Source: Glandiceps talaboti (lineage: Eukaryota; Hemichordata; Enteropneusta; Spengelidae). Taken from it: a DNA stretch of 64,000 nucleotides. The DNA lies in NCBI RefSeq assembly GCF_964340395.1, contig NC_135549.1, positions 17,153,842-17,217,841 of the forward strand, in the 5' to 3' direction. Within the stretch, counting starts at the first letter, position 1; each line of letters opens with the position of its first letter. Shown one piece after another: positions 47,045 through 62,048 of this stretch. A program made the position numbers and the translations under genes. Below the pieces are notes generated by a model that searched no databases, was not told the DNA's origin, and saw nothing but the letters and a program-made list of their open reading frames with translations.

Positions 47045-47765
47045 ATTTCAAAGTAGAAAGAGAAAGCAAGGATTCCAAACAGGAACCACATTCATTCACA
47101 GTAGAACTAGACAGCATGGATCCGGAATAGAAACCACAAACTCATTTCCTATTCTACAGTAAAGTAAGACCGCAAAGATTCTGGAAAAGAAACTTAATTC
47201 ATTTCTTATTTCACAGAAGCAGGGATTCCAGGGAGGGGGGGGGGGGGGCGCGACCACAAATTCATTCCTTATTTCACAGTAGAACAAGACAGCATGAACA
47301 TTTATATTTTATTTCCTAATCATTCCATACTTTGAAGTAGAACAAGACAACATGGATTCTGGGATAGAAACACAAATTCATTCCCTATTTTGAAGTAGAA
47401 CAAGACAGCATTGATTCTGGGATAGAAACACAAATTCATTCCCTATTTTGAAGTAGAACAATACAGCATGGATTATGGAAAAGAAACCATCATTCATTCC
47501 TTATTTCATGGTAGTACAAGACAGCATTGATTCTGGGGTAAAATAGAAAGCACAACCCCTTAACAAGACAGCATGGCTTCCGGAGAAAATCCACACATTC
47601 ATTCACTATAAAGTCACAGTCGAACAAGACAGCATTGATTCTGAGATAAAAACCACAAATTCATTCCCTATTTCAGAATAAAACAAAACAGCATGACTTC
47701 CGGAGAAAATCCACAAATCCATTCCTTATTTCACAGTATGAGTAGAATATGACAGCATGGATTCC
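47045..47765. repeat. 58-bp degenerate minisatellite, about 12 copies
   Basis: Unit: GTAGAACAAGACAGCATGGA, TTCTGGGATAGAAACCACAA, ATTCATTCCCTATTTC. Includes a poly-G run at about 47235. Confidence 0.95.
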
Positions 47766-49384
47766 CGCTAAAGAATAAGAACCTAAATTAGACTGAATTC
47801 AAGTGAACAAAAATTCAATGAGATACAGCTACATTGAACTACAGATGGGAAACAAATAGATGTATTAAAGTACAAATTAAACCACTTCTGTCCTGAACAG
47901 AGATCACGCCTGACCTACTGCAGTGTATGTAGCAGTACATGTCAGTTAATACGCCTTTCTTTTTATACCATAAAAGTATAAACAAAAGACTCATAACAAA
48001 TAAATACATTACCTTATAACAGAACATAAAATTATGCAGTCTACATATGCTTCACTGTTATATATCATAATATAAAAGTGCCTATAGGTCCACTGAAATG
48101 ATGTTGCTGGTTATTACCAGTCTGTCAAACTATTGTGTCAGTCAATACAGAAATACAACCAGACCATTAATGTGTAGGTCAAAGGTCACGGGTGTTCAAT
48201 TTCAGCGATAAACATAACATGATTGCCCAGCTAAATGTCTAATGATTAATATCAATGTGGAGGAGTCTCATGTCTTTACTTTTGTCTCATAATTTATGGC
48301 TGAACAATTACCTCTGAGGTCAAGTCATTCTGAAAACATCAACTCATAGTCATATACTTTTTCTTAGTGCTGTCTGTAACCAAACTGGAATATAAATACC
48401 ACTACTTGGATCTAAATCACACTTAACCTTGTCTTTCCATGATCTTGACTTTTTGTTTATATATATCCCAAATGTTTTCCAAACTCTTGGGAAAAGTCGT
48501 TCATTTTGACAGGAAATGGGGTTAAGTAGGGTTTCCCACAGCGCATGTTTTTTTTGTTCTTTAGGGGCATATGAGGACATGCCACACACCAGCATGGCCT
48601 GGAAAATATTGATTAGATGCAGGTGTATAGAGTAACTGGGTAGTTAAAATTTGCTATCATCATTCAGTCATAGACAACAATACAGTACTGTGTTAAGACT
48701 GTTTTAGTAGCATGGTAGTTTAGTAGAGTATACACCATAGTTTGGTTGCCTTGATTATTTTAATGTTTAACACACTTGCACTTTTGTTCAGACCCTTTTT
48801 ATATTGATATGCAAATATCACACACACCACACCTTTGAATGAAGTTTTGTGTCTAGCTTTATATATACATTGAAAAAGGGCTACAATAGAAACAAGGTAA
48901 TACATGACATTCTATTAATACTTCATAATGTATCACATTATATAAACACAATTTGTAACTGCAATACACAAAATGTACCATTTGTAATCTATCAATGCTG
49001 AACAATTTGAAATAAAAAACCATTGTGTAAAACTGTACAAATTGTCCATTCTCTCAATTACAATAGATAAGTTGTACTCTTTGTATGTTAAATTGGAACA
49101 ATATGAAACAGCAACAACAGAAACTAACTGTACACATTGTCAGACATACCCAGATTAATTGCAATCATGTGAATAACATTGTCTTATTTCAATAGCATAC
49201 AAAATTACAGGATGTGTGGTTTTGTTGGAAAATTCACCTAATTATTGACAAAATTATTATGTAAAGTATGAAAGTCTGATAAAGGAAACATTACAACAAC
49301 AGATTTCTTACAATAAGTTCCATTACTAATGTTATGTTGGAAACATCACTATACAAAATTATTGCAAACAAATCCTACAGAAAA

Positions 49385-50150
49385 TACAGTGACATGGATG
49401 TCTATGTTTAGGGCCTGTAGTACTACAAAATTTATGCCACAACTTACAATTGATAAAACACCTATAAATATGGAAAAATACAGTGACTTGGACATTCATG
49501 TCTACAGCCTGCAGCCCCAGTTTGGAGATAAATCAACAAAATTTATGCTACAACTTACAATTGATAAAACACCTATAAATATGGAAAAATACAATGACTT
49601 GGACATTCATGTCTACAGCCTGCAGCCCCAGTTTGGAGATAAATCAACAAAATTTATGCCACAACTTACAATTGATAAAACACCTATTTATATGGAAGAC
49701 ATAGCAACATAGATCATTCATGCCTACAGCCTACAGTGCTACTTTGAAGACATCAGTCAACACAATTTATGCTACAACTTACAATTGACAACCATCCATA
49801 AATATGGAAAAAACACAGTGACATGGACATTCATGTCTGCAGCCTGCAGCCCAAGTTTGGAAATATTTAAATAGTAAATGAACATACAGCTTACATTAAC
49901 AAATACCAATAAATATGGACAAGGATGTCTCTGTCTAGAGCCTGCAGCCCAAGTTTGAAGATATTTAAATAGTAAATGAACATACAGCTTACTATGGACA
50001 AGGATGTCTCTGTCTAGAGCCTGCAGCCCAAGTTTGAAGATATCAGTCAACAAAATTTATTGCACTACTTACAACTGTCACACCTATTAAATATGGAAAA
50101 ACGCAATGACTTGGACATTTCTGTCTACAGCCTGCAACCCCTGGGACCTA
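49385..50150. repeat. ~111-bp minisatellite, about 7 copies
   Basis: Unit: ATACAGTGACTTGGACATTC, ATGTCTACAGCCTGCAGCCC, CAGTTTGGAGAT, AAATTTATGCCACAACTTAC, AATTGATAAAACACCTATAA. The 111-bp period is a multiple of three, so two or three units stay open; later copies are shorter and broken. Confidence 0.93.
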
Positions 50151-53100
50151 AACTGTATGTCTATGGATTCATTCGTCAGTGTTTAAATACTGGATTTTTT
50201 CTTCAAGAATATATCCATTTATCTAAATGACCACATACTTCACAACAGACATATACTCGACAACAAAAATTTACATTTCTAATCATCATCATCATCAATA
50301 ATACATACCTGTCGATTCAATCAACAATGAAATGTACACTTATTTCCAGACCAAGTGAGATAAAAAGTACACCTTTCCATTAACAATAGAATTTCCACTA
50401 AGTATATAAGTAAGATGTTGTATTCCTTATCAGACTGAGCAGTACAAATATACTTGAAAACCCACGTACAGTACTTGGATTTTTTTCATTTCCAGAGCTG
50501 AATTAAGCTGTGTAAATATACCCAGGCGCTCTCTTTACAAGTGTTGTGAGGCACCAACAGAAGGGGTGTTGTGTAATACTACAATTACAGCCTTTACATT
50601 CTTTGCAGTATAGAATCCAAGGTGACATCTGAGGGCACATCAAGATGGGAATAAGAAATGCTTCAATTCAAACTGATTAGATTCATGGCTACCTGATCAC
50701 TCATCCAAGTACGTGAATTCAGATATGCCCAAGGATACGAAATAAATTAGTTCCTACATACACACCACATTATTCATACATTCAAAGGACGGAACATTAC
50801 AGACTTAGGTATTTCAATACAAAGAATTTATACCTAACAATACTGCTGTAATCGATTCATCATTGAAAATTCTCAATGAAGATCTTAGGAATAAATTCTC
50901 ACTACTGAGTTCTCTCAAGTTTGAATATATTTCAGTCAAATAACATCACAATAAAATGCAATATCATTTAAAACTTTCTGATCTTAAATGGTTAAATTTA
51001 ATCAAGAAAAGTTAATTTTCAATGTTATACCTTAAACTCAATTACCAGACAGCACATTTCATATACAAGAATGTATTCAGAACTCCTTGGACTTGCTGTT
51101 TGGACACTTCTCTAGCTGATTCTCCTGGAGACTAAAGAGGAGCCCCATGAGTGATGACTCTTACAGACTACAATGCAGTCCATCATTCTTTAAACTTGAA
51201 AGTTCATACACAGCTGACAGGTAAAGTACACTTGTGTGAAATCTGACAAACTAGGTAGGTAGGTCTGTCACGCCTACATGGATGATATATAATAAATAAA
51301 TAATTTTATTCCGTACTGTAGGCCATGGGCCTTAAATGTACATAACTGAACCTAGAATAATGATCATGATTACAGAGGTATGTTCAACATATAGCTAAAT
51401 TGACAAGTCAGCTTATGTAGAGAGATTTTCTTCCAAAAGCTGTTTACGTATTTTCATGGCAAAGAAAATAAATTTCGCAAGGTTTTGATATATACATCAA
51501 CCCCCCCCCCCCCCCCCCCCTTGATTCATCAGAGGATAGTGCCATATTATACAGAGAAATATATAAAAGTCATTGTACTATTATAGGTCTGTGCCGATTA
51601 ATAATTGAGAAACACTTTGAGCCCACTGTAGAATATAAAGATAATGAGTGCTGGCTGATAGCGTGGCATGAATGTCTGTATCTTACAGACTATGTGGAAT
51701 TAGTATTAGTACTATACATGAAGTCACATTATTATTATTGACCGAATATTGAAATGCTCAGTAAAACAATCAACCGATGTGAGAACGGACTATTTTTGAC
51801 AACACTGGAATCCAACTAAACATGGATATTGTGTTCTATTTGTTGAGATTCTTATTAACTGTAGATCTGGCTGTATTACAGAATATTAAAAAATCATCAC
51901 GCCTCATTGAGTGGCATAACGTGATAATTTGAGATTAACAACACAAAAGTATGACAAAATAATTCCCTTCTCTGCCATGGCATGTTGTACATTTAATCTC
52001 TCCTGCGTCTACTCACCAATATTATCGTATTATATACAATGATGTCGAGTACAATCCGTTTTTAACAAGCTATTTAATTGTGCTGCCAGACACATTTAAA
52101 GACAGGCTGATGAAGGATCTTATATGAGTTGGGGGTTTTAGAATAAAATATGCATATTGTAGCTGGTAGAAAACATCCTGAGATCACTGTCAGGGTTTAT
52201 AAATAACAATACCGTAATATATTACTTGTTGTTTTCACTTTCTGATTGCCTTTCTAAAAAGAATCTCTGGGACATCTTTAATTACATTATATATTAAAAT
52301 CAATATGAAATATAGCTCGCTGTCAAAAATAACAATGACAGTATAAATATAATTCTTGGGAGCAGGTATGGTGAATACACTGAATGTCTATAGATTTCAA
52401 TTTGATAATTATACGATATGATTCAAGCTACCCCAGTACTCACAGTCTGTGTAGTACATCAGACGACCAAAATAATTAGGGATATTATTTTCACTGTATG
52501 ATGTACATTCAATTCCACCAGTATGACAATCGTTCAATGACCTCATGCAAAAGATATGTAGATGCAGTAAAAATAATATCGTCGACGGCTGGTAGCTATT
52601 AAATATGATCGGTTCTTGATGTAACATCACTCACTGGTTGCTCTAAACAGATCTACTTTTTTTAACTTATGGTCTATACAGTTGATGACATCACGGATAC
52701 TACATGTAATTAAACACCTGTTCTTATCACAGTCACACCCAAGTTGTATGCATTCAAACAGAAAATATCATCAGTGGAATTTATACCCTGGTTGTTGTAA
52801 GTCATGACAATGCATATCCAAGTTCTGGGTTCTGTGGTGCTCGAAATATGGGTCAAAACATTTGGAATCTTTGTTCTTTCTTCCACAATTTTTTCTTAAA
52901 TGAAGCTTGTACAGATATAACTATATTTCTCTCAACATTTTTCTTCATTCCGTCAGAAAAATACTCATATGACGTAATGTTTCTGTCATGACTTGTCTTT
53001 GACTCATAGTGACAATGTTTCTTATCTCACTTCCATTTTCCATGGCTGAACAAGGAAAAGTATTGGGGAATTAATATCAAAATGACTCATTTGTAAAATC

Positions 53101-56100
53101 CGATTGTGGATATTGTCTAATATGAAAGGAAGGGAACTATTAAAATGAATACATCTTCCTTCAATTGCTACTTTTGTAAATGTTGACTTCATTCCGAAAC
53201 TGAAACCAAACTTTTGTAAGCGTCATTCTGAAAGCATATACAGTAGTAGTACTAGTACTAATGAATTCTATTTCCGTGGGTACGAAAAAGGGCAAAAGTA
53301 TGACCTGATATTTTATAAGTAGTTGACATTTAATGCCCACTCCAGTTTACATCAGTACATCTATTATCTCGCTAGGAGTTTCAGAAGTTTAAGACAATCA
53401 ATCGTGAACAGCTCAATTAATTATTTACTCACTGTAATGAAAATTGTGACAGTTACATCATACATGAAGTACTATATCATCTATGTTATTTTCCGAGATG
53501 GAAACACCCTTCTCCATCACCTTGGCATTTCAGAAGTAATCAAGTTCTGTTTGACCGATAGGGTGTTAAAGAATTCACCAGTGTACAATCCATAGTGAAT
53601 GAATCAATACACACAGCAAACGATATCCATGATTAAATTTGGTTTATAGTAGTTTTGTGAGAAAGATACATCTAGATGACGTTTGCCAGAGCCCTTGATA
53701 AATACAAGACTCAAATAAAACATCTAATTAGAAAATGTATTAAATTCTGGGACACTATATTTGATTGAACAGAAAAGGAATGGAGAATGGAGAAATGGTC
53801 ATGCTACAAACTTTTTCAATTCAATTAACGTACTTCTACATACTGAGCTTCAACATTTGAAGGGGTGGGTGGGTGGGTGACACAAGGGTTACACACCTAT
53901 GCTATCTGACCTCCTAATAAGTAGATTATCTTCCAGTAAAACCAACTTGTGGATTTTATTAGTGTTTCATTTTGAAATACTGACATATCTAATTTTCCCC
54001 ATATTTCTGTTTGTCTCAGTGTCAAATAGAGAATGTTTTCTCTTGTATCTACCTATCTCAATCTATTTTAACATACAACATTTTTTAATATCTTTCATGA
54101 TATTTCTATTTCTGTCATCGCCAAACTAACCTATTTCTCTTTAAATTTTTGAGAGATGACACATGATAGTGATTGATCTACATTATTTCACATACGATAT
54201 TCTTATTTCTAAATCAACTCCCTTTAGAAATGAAATATAGATATTATGCACTGCCTTGCTGATGGCAATAAGTCATAAATAAATTATGCTAATTACTAAT
54301 TTACATACAAGTTACAGATCATTATGGTAGTTAAAACATAAACACAAAACAATGTGACAACTGCTGCTCCAAAGTACCCCATGTAGCTTTAGGAGATCAA
54401 GAAAGTATGTCTGGCAAGAATACGTGAAATACTTCATGCTCACTGATGCTGAATTAATGTGGGTGAAAATGTCACGTCACCCGAAGTGAAATGTATACTT
54501 TGTTTGATTCTAATAAATCCAGACAACCTCTTCTACATATTAATTTATCAGTGTATATAAGTATACTTAAAGTGTACTTACGTCATTTAAAATCCAGTTT
54601 GGATTAAGGATCAAAATTTAGGTCTGACAAACAGTTGTCTGGTAGAGGTATAGAAATAGCTGGTCTACATTAAAAGAATGATCCTATGTAATTCTAATGG
54701 CTTCACTGATAAGATAACACTCATGTGAAAACCTGGGATTGAAACCCTGGCCTTTAAATCACACTCCAAATACTTCAAAGTAATGATATGAGACTTGACA
54801 GGAGAACTAACATGTCAAACTGCCTCTCCAAAAGGTTAGGTACATAGAACAGTAGTTTTGGGTCAACTAAAGATAACGATGGCGTAGGTGGTCATCTTAC
54901 ACTGACATCTGGTAGTCATGAAATGACCTAATTTCCTCCCAAGTCTGGATGTCATGGTGAATTGTGGGAGACACCAGGAAAGTACTGTTTTCTACTTGGT
55001 TGATTCTTGGTAATCAGCAAAACTAAGTGGGTATACACAACAATTGAATGTTTACATTTATTTTGTAACACTAGTAATTGTTATATGCACCTCTTTAATT
55101 CTTAATGGACTATAATTGATTTTCTCTCCCCTTGTTTTGTTCAGTTTCAGGCGACATAATTTGAAAGTGGTAGACTATACATACTGACAGAATAAAAGGC
55201 TAGTCCACACATTTCTTTTACTGACAGGCACTTGGATAACAACTACTGGGGTACCAAATGATTTCAAAAGTAAAACTTCAAGTTCCGCCCATCCATCCAC
55301 CCTCATTTATCAAATATACAACAACGTCACTTTATGACAGTATTGAATTACAGAAATAAACATTATTACTTTTCAATGAAACTGACCGTGTAGAATTTTA
55401 CAACAAAACAGTCATGATGAATTTTATTTCTAGAAATTCTACACCTACAGGAAATGTACACGAACACAGTGTGCAATATGGTTTGTACTTGATTGTGAAC
55501 TTGGCAGGACATCTATTACCCAACCACATACCATGGGTGGGTTTGGTTTCTACATTCTTTTTCTGCTCATTAAATTACAGTAATTTTCAACATATTTTCC
55601 ACCCACTCACATAAATCATGAGGAATCAACTATATATGTATTAAGGTTTATATACATAGATCGAATATCATAATCTAAAGAGCTCAGCTGTTACTAATAC
55701 AGCCTAAACTGTAATTCTACAAAGACTTACTACTTTATCTCCAAGGTTAGCATAATCTAACAAATCCCCATGACAACTTAGTAGAAAGAGTTACAACACA
55801 ACATATATGAACAGCTGAGTTTTCTACATTCCAAGTTTATTAGCAAGTCCACAGGACTTTATTTCCTCCCCTTGATTTACATTCTCTAACTACTGTTCCA
55901 TTTCATTTGCTTGAGTGGCTGGTATCAATACACACTGACACTTTTATGTCTAGCCATTTTACTGTTAAATGTAGGTAGGTTAAAGATTTACAGATGAACG
56001 TCAAAGTACATGGAACACAGAACAATGGCCATGAAGTAGTCTTCTAAAAACCACTTCAATGGCCAGTATTATCAGAACTGATTTAGACTCTAAGTGTAAT

Positions 56101-57680
56101 GGTTCTTACTTTACAAAAGCAGGGATATGTAGGCCAATCACTGCCTAAAATAACACTTAAAATAACTGGTAGCCATGGCAAAACTGATAACCTTAAGTTT
56201 ATCTTCATAATTTTCAGATATATGGGAGCTGAAGAATGATAGAACAATTTATACTAATGCTATACACATACAATTACTTAAAATTTTAAGCATTATCTAA
56301 TAAATATATGATATGAATGAGATATCTTAAGTTTTAAGTGAAATAAATTACTTTTATCGATGACATGCCAAAAATAACAGCTCATCAGAGTTTTGTGTGT
56401 GTGGATAAGTTTTGTTACATTGAATAGAGAGAGTAGCTCTATAGGATTACCATCTTGCTGATTTGTAGATGAAAAATTACACGACCTTGGTATTATTTCT
56501 ACTTGAGTAAGTCAGTGCCAACATTTACTCAGGATCCCCTTTATAGCAGTACATCAGTGATGTATAGCTATATTAAAAGGGGATTCACAGTAAACTCTGA
56601 CTCAAACCAATGATATGTTAAGAATCTCATACTTACATAATTATCAAAATTCACATTTACATGGAATATCAATGTCAACAACGGTTTACAAAATTACTGG
56701 AAATTAAGCAATGTATCAATGTGTTAGTTTATAGGAAATTGATGTCATCTCAAATAAGATTCCACATTCATTACATTTGATACTGTGAGCAATTTCACAG
56801 GCTAATGAAATTTATAGCCTTTTAACAGAAGAAACCTGATAGCCAATGTAAATGAACTTTAATCCACACAGCAAATACACTATGTCGATTATAACGAAAT
56901 ATGTTGCATTCATACATGTAACACATAGTTTGTCTTGAGACTATTCATATATGATTTACATATATTCCATTTTATCAAAGGAATAGTGATGCCACGTTTA
57001 TATAACTTTAGTCTAATTTTCTGTCAGTTGTGTACAAAAAAAAATTAAGGGTGTATGTTGGTAGGTATAAAATCTACCTGAGCTCACCAGAAATTTTATT
57101 GGGGTTTCCTTATCATCAATTTATGGAGTAAACTATTGAAATCTAAGCAAAGTTTACCCCTTCTCCTTACTGAGGTTCCCAAACCTTCAGAGAAACATCG
57201 GTACAATCTATCAAATCTGTTAAACTTGCCTAATTTCAATAATTTAGTCATTAGCTTAAAATGTATTCCACGAGGGTATAACACCGACAAAATAACATGG
57301 TTTTTACATTATTATCACACCACCTAGTACATATGAAACATGATGAACACATCAAAATACACACCAAAATGTGTTTTTCAAAATATGTTTTCAAATAAAG
57401 GGATTTGATTTTAAAATTAGACCATCTGTGACAGATGACTACTTCACTTAATTACATCCTAGTTCTATTCATATTTGATTTCACACTGCACAACATGAAG
57501 TCCCGAAATGACTGCAGAGTTCAAATTAGTTCACTCCAAGGTCAACACTGCCATCTGTCAAATTCCTCCCTCTGGGACTCTGTATCATCAAAACCACATG
57601 ACAAAATGACAACACAAGAAGAACTAAGTCTATAGACATGAAACTTAATTTCGCTACAAATATGACAAGCTTTCCACTTC
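50151..57680. other. Upstream region, no gene seen
   Basis: About 7.5 kb of AT-rich sequence without recognisable exons. The short GGGT repeat at 53865 is minor. Confidence 0.5.
51501..51520. repeat. Poly-C run
   Basis: 20 C in a row. A similar run of about 15 C lies at 61035-61049. Confidence 0.97.
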
Positions 57681-57869
57681 CAGGGCTCAAATTTAACATC
57701 TATGCTTGGTAGTTAGATTGTGAGATTGTACCAATTGAACTGTTTCAGCTATACTTTTCTAGGGATTTTCATTACTCTAAGTCTAATAGACTACCACCTT
57801 ATATATTTGGTAGTCTACCTACAATGTTTAGTAGTCTGTGTCCTGGACAACTTCTCATTTTGAGCTCTG
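57681..57869. mobile_element. hAT-like MITE with CAGGGCTC ends, copy 2
   Basis: Starts CAGGGCTCAAATTTAAC and ends CATTTTGAGCTCTG. 189 bp. Contains TAGTCT / AGACTA motifs. No clear target duplication. Confidence 0.6.
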
Positions 57870-59984
57870 ATTTCATGGGTTTTCTGGAGTGTTTCAAGGG
57901 ACATTCTGCTAAATTGCATTAAGCATTCTTGTACTTACCACACTTATGCACTCATTACTGCAGACTGACTGACTGAATGGATATAACACAGCCAGCATAA
58001 AAAAGAAGCCTTTAACCTACTATAAATACTAAAACAGCTCTTCTCGTTGTACTCTAATAGAATTCTACATCCCATCACGCATACAAAATGAGGACGCCAG
58101 AAGTAACATATATATATGAAATTGACACTTATTTTTAACCTACAACTATGGCGAAGCTTTTACGTAAAAATTCAGACCCTTATTTGTGAAACTCATGTCT
58201 GGAGCATTTCAAGGGATATTCTTGTATGTGTATCATCATCACACATTCTTTTGCCGACACACCCACTTAGAGTTGGACTGAATGAATGCAATGGCTGAAA
58301 TAGAAGCCCTTAATAAATCTTAGACTGACGCTTAATGGCCAAACTTTGACCTGGTGTAACCCTTTTCAATATATCATGTATATTATCAGCAATGTCTCTA
58401 ACATTCTACCAGTAACCACCGGCCTACTTTCGTGTTAGTATACACAAATTATTCTTTAATAATATCCTAATAATTAGTAACGTCTTCATTCAGACATGGT
58501 TAAAAAATGCTTCAAAATGTTCAACGCTACTCTCAGATTGGGTTGGTATGGTAGCTATTATGTTCTGAGATATGACCTTTCACCTTCTATTCACTGGCTT
58601 GGATTCAAATCTAAATGGCTATTCTTCGAAAGATAAATATCGCTCTTTCAAGGTGTAATTTAAACCAAAGTTTCTCACAGATAACATATATATATAGGTG
58701 TCTGTCCATCTCTAGTTGAGGTGAGATAACACATATTCTGTAGATTATTCAGGCCTTTCCTGTTGGCTATTATTTGGTTTATCTATCTATGCAGGTCACC
58801 CATATGAACAATCATCACAGGAAGCTATGTTAGTTGAGATATGATTGCAACCACCATATCATAAAGACAATGGCTTCCTGCATTAGATCAATTCCTACTA
58901 CTATAAAAAAAAACAAGTATGAGTGATATATAGTATGTTTAGCAATATAATGACATCATCCTGAAACTGTTTTATGGCTTTTTTCATACATAGGCACAAA
59001 CTCTGTTGTTTCTATTTATGGTCAACAGCTAACTACCAGTAGCAGTACATTACTGTTGTTCTTAATCATAATTATTGCATCATATTGATCGATTCTTAAC
59101 AACACAAGAAAAATTGACACAATGTACAACATTTCTTTTTCTTGCAGCGCAAACCTTGGAATTCTTCCAAGTATGGATATAAAAACATATCATCAGACCT
59201 AGTTAAATTATCAAATTTGACCTTTTCATGAGGCTTCAGCTACAAAATATGTTTTTTTTACATGTAAATATGTTAGACATTACATGTAATATTATATCTT
59301 CAGACAACTTATGATGCATAATTATAGAACTACTTCAAAGGAAAGTTTAGCAAACAATTTTGAGAATTATATGAACATTAATTGTCAACATTCAAAATAA
59401 CACACAGAATAAACTATTTTTTTCCAAGAATAGCAAAAATTGTTCATCTACTTCTACTAGCATTTTGGAAGAGCTTACGAGACACTGATAGTATGTCAAT
59501 CTGACTATGAAATAGCATCACCTATATTCATAAGGCAAATGGTGTGTTTCCGATAACATGACTTTATGTATTGAAAAATATTGCTTTGACCCAAAAAACA
59601 AACGAAATGTTGGTCAGTGATATTTTGACGAAAGGGGAAAGAAACAGACATACAAAGTTTTAAATGTTGTGTTTTAGGGTTGGCAGCTTAAATTAGGGTC
59701 GGTCACTTTATCAGAAACACAAGTTTTTTTTTATTTAGCCAAAAGTCTTCCAAACACACATCTGCATACAATGGTTGTAATGTCTAGAATACTCTTCTAC
59801 AAATGGCAGATGTTAGCTTCATATCTTATCTTCAATTTGTCTGACTATCATTCACTCTGCCTCTCAGGAGAATTATACCTCGACACTGACCAGGAATGAA
59901 AATTAGATTGTTAAGTTATGCACATGTTAGAGCTGCCGATAATACCATAATTAGTAGTGTACATACTTGCCATCATGAAACTAG
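57870..59984. other. Upstream region, no feature seen
   Basis: AT-rich unique sequence. Confidence 0.5.
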
Positions 59985-60009
59985 AAAGATGTAACCAGCA
60001 CATTCACCC

Positions 60010-60525
60010 AGAGACTTGGCTATCTGACTTGACATACCTGCTTGAAAGTATAGTCCTGAGACTTGGCTATCTGACTTGACATACTGGCTTGACAGCATAG
60101 CCCAGAGACTTGGCTATCTGACTTGACAGTTTAGCCCAGAGACTTGGCTATCTGACTTGCCATACTGACTTGACAGTATAGCCCAGAGACTTGGCTATCT
60201 GACTTGACACACTGGCTTGACAGTATAGCCCAGAGACTTGGCTATCTGATTTGACATACTGGTTTGACAGTATAGCCTAGAGACTTGGCTATCTGACTTG
60301 ACATACTGGCTTGACAGTATATACCAGAGACTTGGCTATCTGACTTGACATACTGGTTTGACAGTATAGCCCAGAGACTTGGCTATCTGACTTGACATAC
60401 TGGTTTGACAATAGCCCGGAGACTTGGCTATCTGACTTGACATACTGGTTTGACAATAGCCCGGAGACTTGGCTATCTGACTTGACATACTGGTTTGACA
60501 ATAGCCCGGAGACTTGGCTATGATG
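60010..60525. repeat. 45-59-bp minisatellite, about 10 copies
   Basis: Unit: GAGACTTGGCTATCTGACTT, GACATACTGGTTTGACA, ATAGCCCG or GTATAGCCCA. The right-hand 45-bp copies are the most uniform and give an open minus-strand frame with repeats of SQVSGLLSNQYVKSD, judged non-coding. Confidence 0.97.
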
Positions 60526-61858
60526 ATACACATACATGCTTTTCTGGCAAATAATAGTGTCCAGCCAAATAGCCAAGTCCCTGGGCTTGCAAACAACATT
60601 GTCAAGCTGAGTAGCTAAGTCCAAGGACTCCCAGCAATTGGATACCATAGTACTTATTAATAGTTATATAGTACTGGTGAACAGAAAGCATCTCATCTTT
60701 ACAAACAATATTTCATAATTTTGTAATCTCTATTAGCAAACTTTAGTCTGTCTACTAGTCTGGAGGCTATCCATGGTTTTGAATCTTCCCTGAGAAAGAC
60801 TAAAAGCCACAGAGAAACTATAGACTACTAGTACATGTCTACATCTACTGGTATTGGCTTGTATTTAGCATTCACCACGTGTCAAACACCAAATCAACAC
60901 CAATATCTGTAGACAGGTTAGATTTTATCATAGTTCATTTTGAACAATAGATTCAGTTTAAATCTACTTATATATCATTTCTTGTTCAAACATGATTATT
61001 CCTCCATTCATGTATTAAAGAAACCTGCACAGTCCCCCCCCCCCCCCCCAATCATATGTTATCTTATAGCCGCTATACTTCTTCGATAGGAGATGGACAG
61101 CAGTCATCTCAACCCACATATACATATCTGACAAAGTCAAAATCATCCAACAGCGATGTGACTAAGCAATTTACATATCTGCTGACACAGCTCAGACATA
61201 GCCAACAGACTTGTCGTTGACTAGCAAGCCTACCAACTCTAATATAGGCCCACTAGATATGAAAACCAATGACAGGTCTCTGGGCAAGAACATAACAGTC
61301 AAACCTCACCTTTCACCTTTCACCTTTCACCCCAATATAGTGGGGGGTTAGATCATTGACCAAATCAAATCATACAGCCATCAATCTTTACACATACCTT
61401 ATTATTACGGAGGTATTAGAATTTCAATCACACAATGAGTTACTTTATGTGAATTTTTAGCGTGCCTTCTTCAAAAACACTCTGCATGTGAAACACACCC
61501 ACAAAACAGACATATTCAAGGAGAGAACAGACATGTTTGTGTTCTCTACACAGCACTGAATAGCAATGGCGATGTGTACAGAATACATTATGACATTATT
61601 CAAGTGTTATAACGCACAAACAAAGTTTATGATACTGGGGGACAAAAACAAATTATGTATGAGTAAAAATTTGATTCTGTGTAGAACAACACTTTGGGCT
61701 CTTTGTCTACAAGTTTTTGAATTGAAATCCCTAAATGTGTTGGGAGAAATACTACATGTAGCCATGTGTTTAAGGGTATTCATGCAGACACTACAAGGAT
61801 GGTGATGGTTAACAAAACCTTACCATATAGCAGGTTGTTTGTGTAATACATGTTATGT

Positions 61859-62048
61859 GTTCACAATAGTGTGCCCTTTAATACTCATAGCCAAATGTTG
61901 TTGTTGTGAGCCAAAATGAGAAAAACTGACATTTCTTGTGAGTAATCACATAGACAAAGATAGGGGAACACCAAATTTTGGTGAGTCACCAGAAATTGTG
62001 TATGTTAGTGGCACGTCAATTTGGCTTGGAGGGCACACTGGTTCACAA
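61859..62048 (-). mobile_element. hAT-like MITE (AGTGTG family), copy 2
   Basis: A 174-bp element (61867-62040) with perfect 10-bp inverted ends AGTGTGCCCT / AGGGCACACT. It is bracketed by the exact 8-bp duplication GTTCACAA at 61859-61866 and 62041-62048. Inverted relative to copy 1. The 8-bp target and the CAGTG end suggest hAT superfamily. Confidence 0.9.

Noticed and set aside
48350-48600. 81-codon minus-strand frame (KKHALWETLLNP, FPRVWKTFGIYIN)
   Set aside because: Amino acid mix looks protein-like and could be a transposon remnant, but no domain or flanking element is recognisable.
49329-49712. 127-codon frame over the 111-bp repeat
   Set aside because: Open only because the unit is a multiple of three; neighbouring copies are broken.
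60289-60648. Minus-strand frame of SQVSGLLSNQYVKSD repeats
   Set aside because: Product of the 45-bp tandem array; no start context, no domain.
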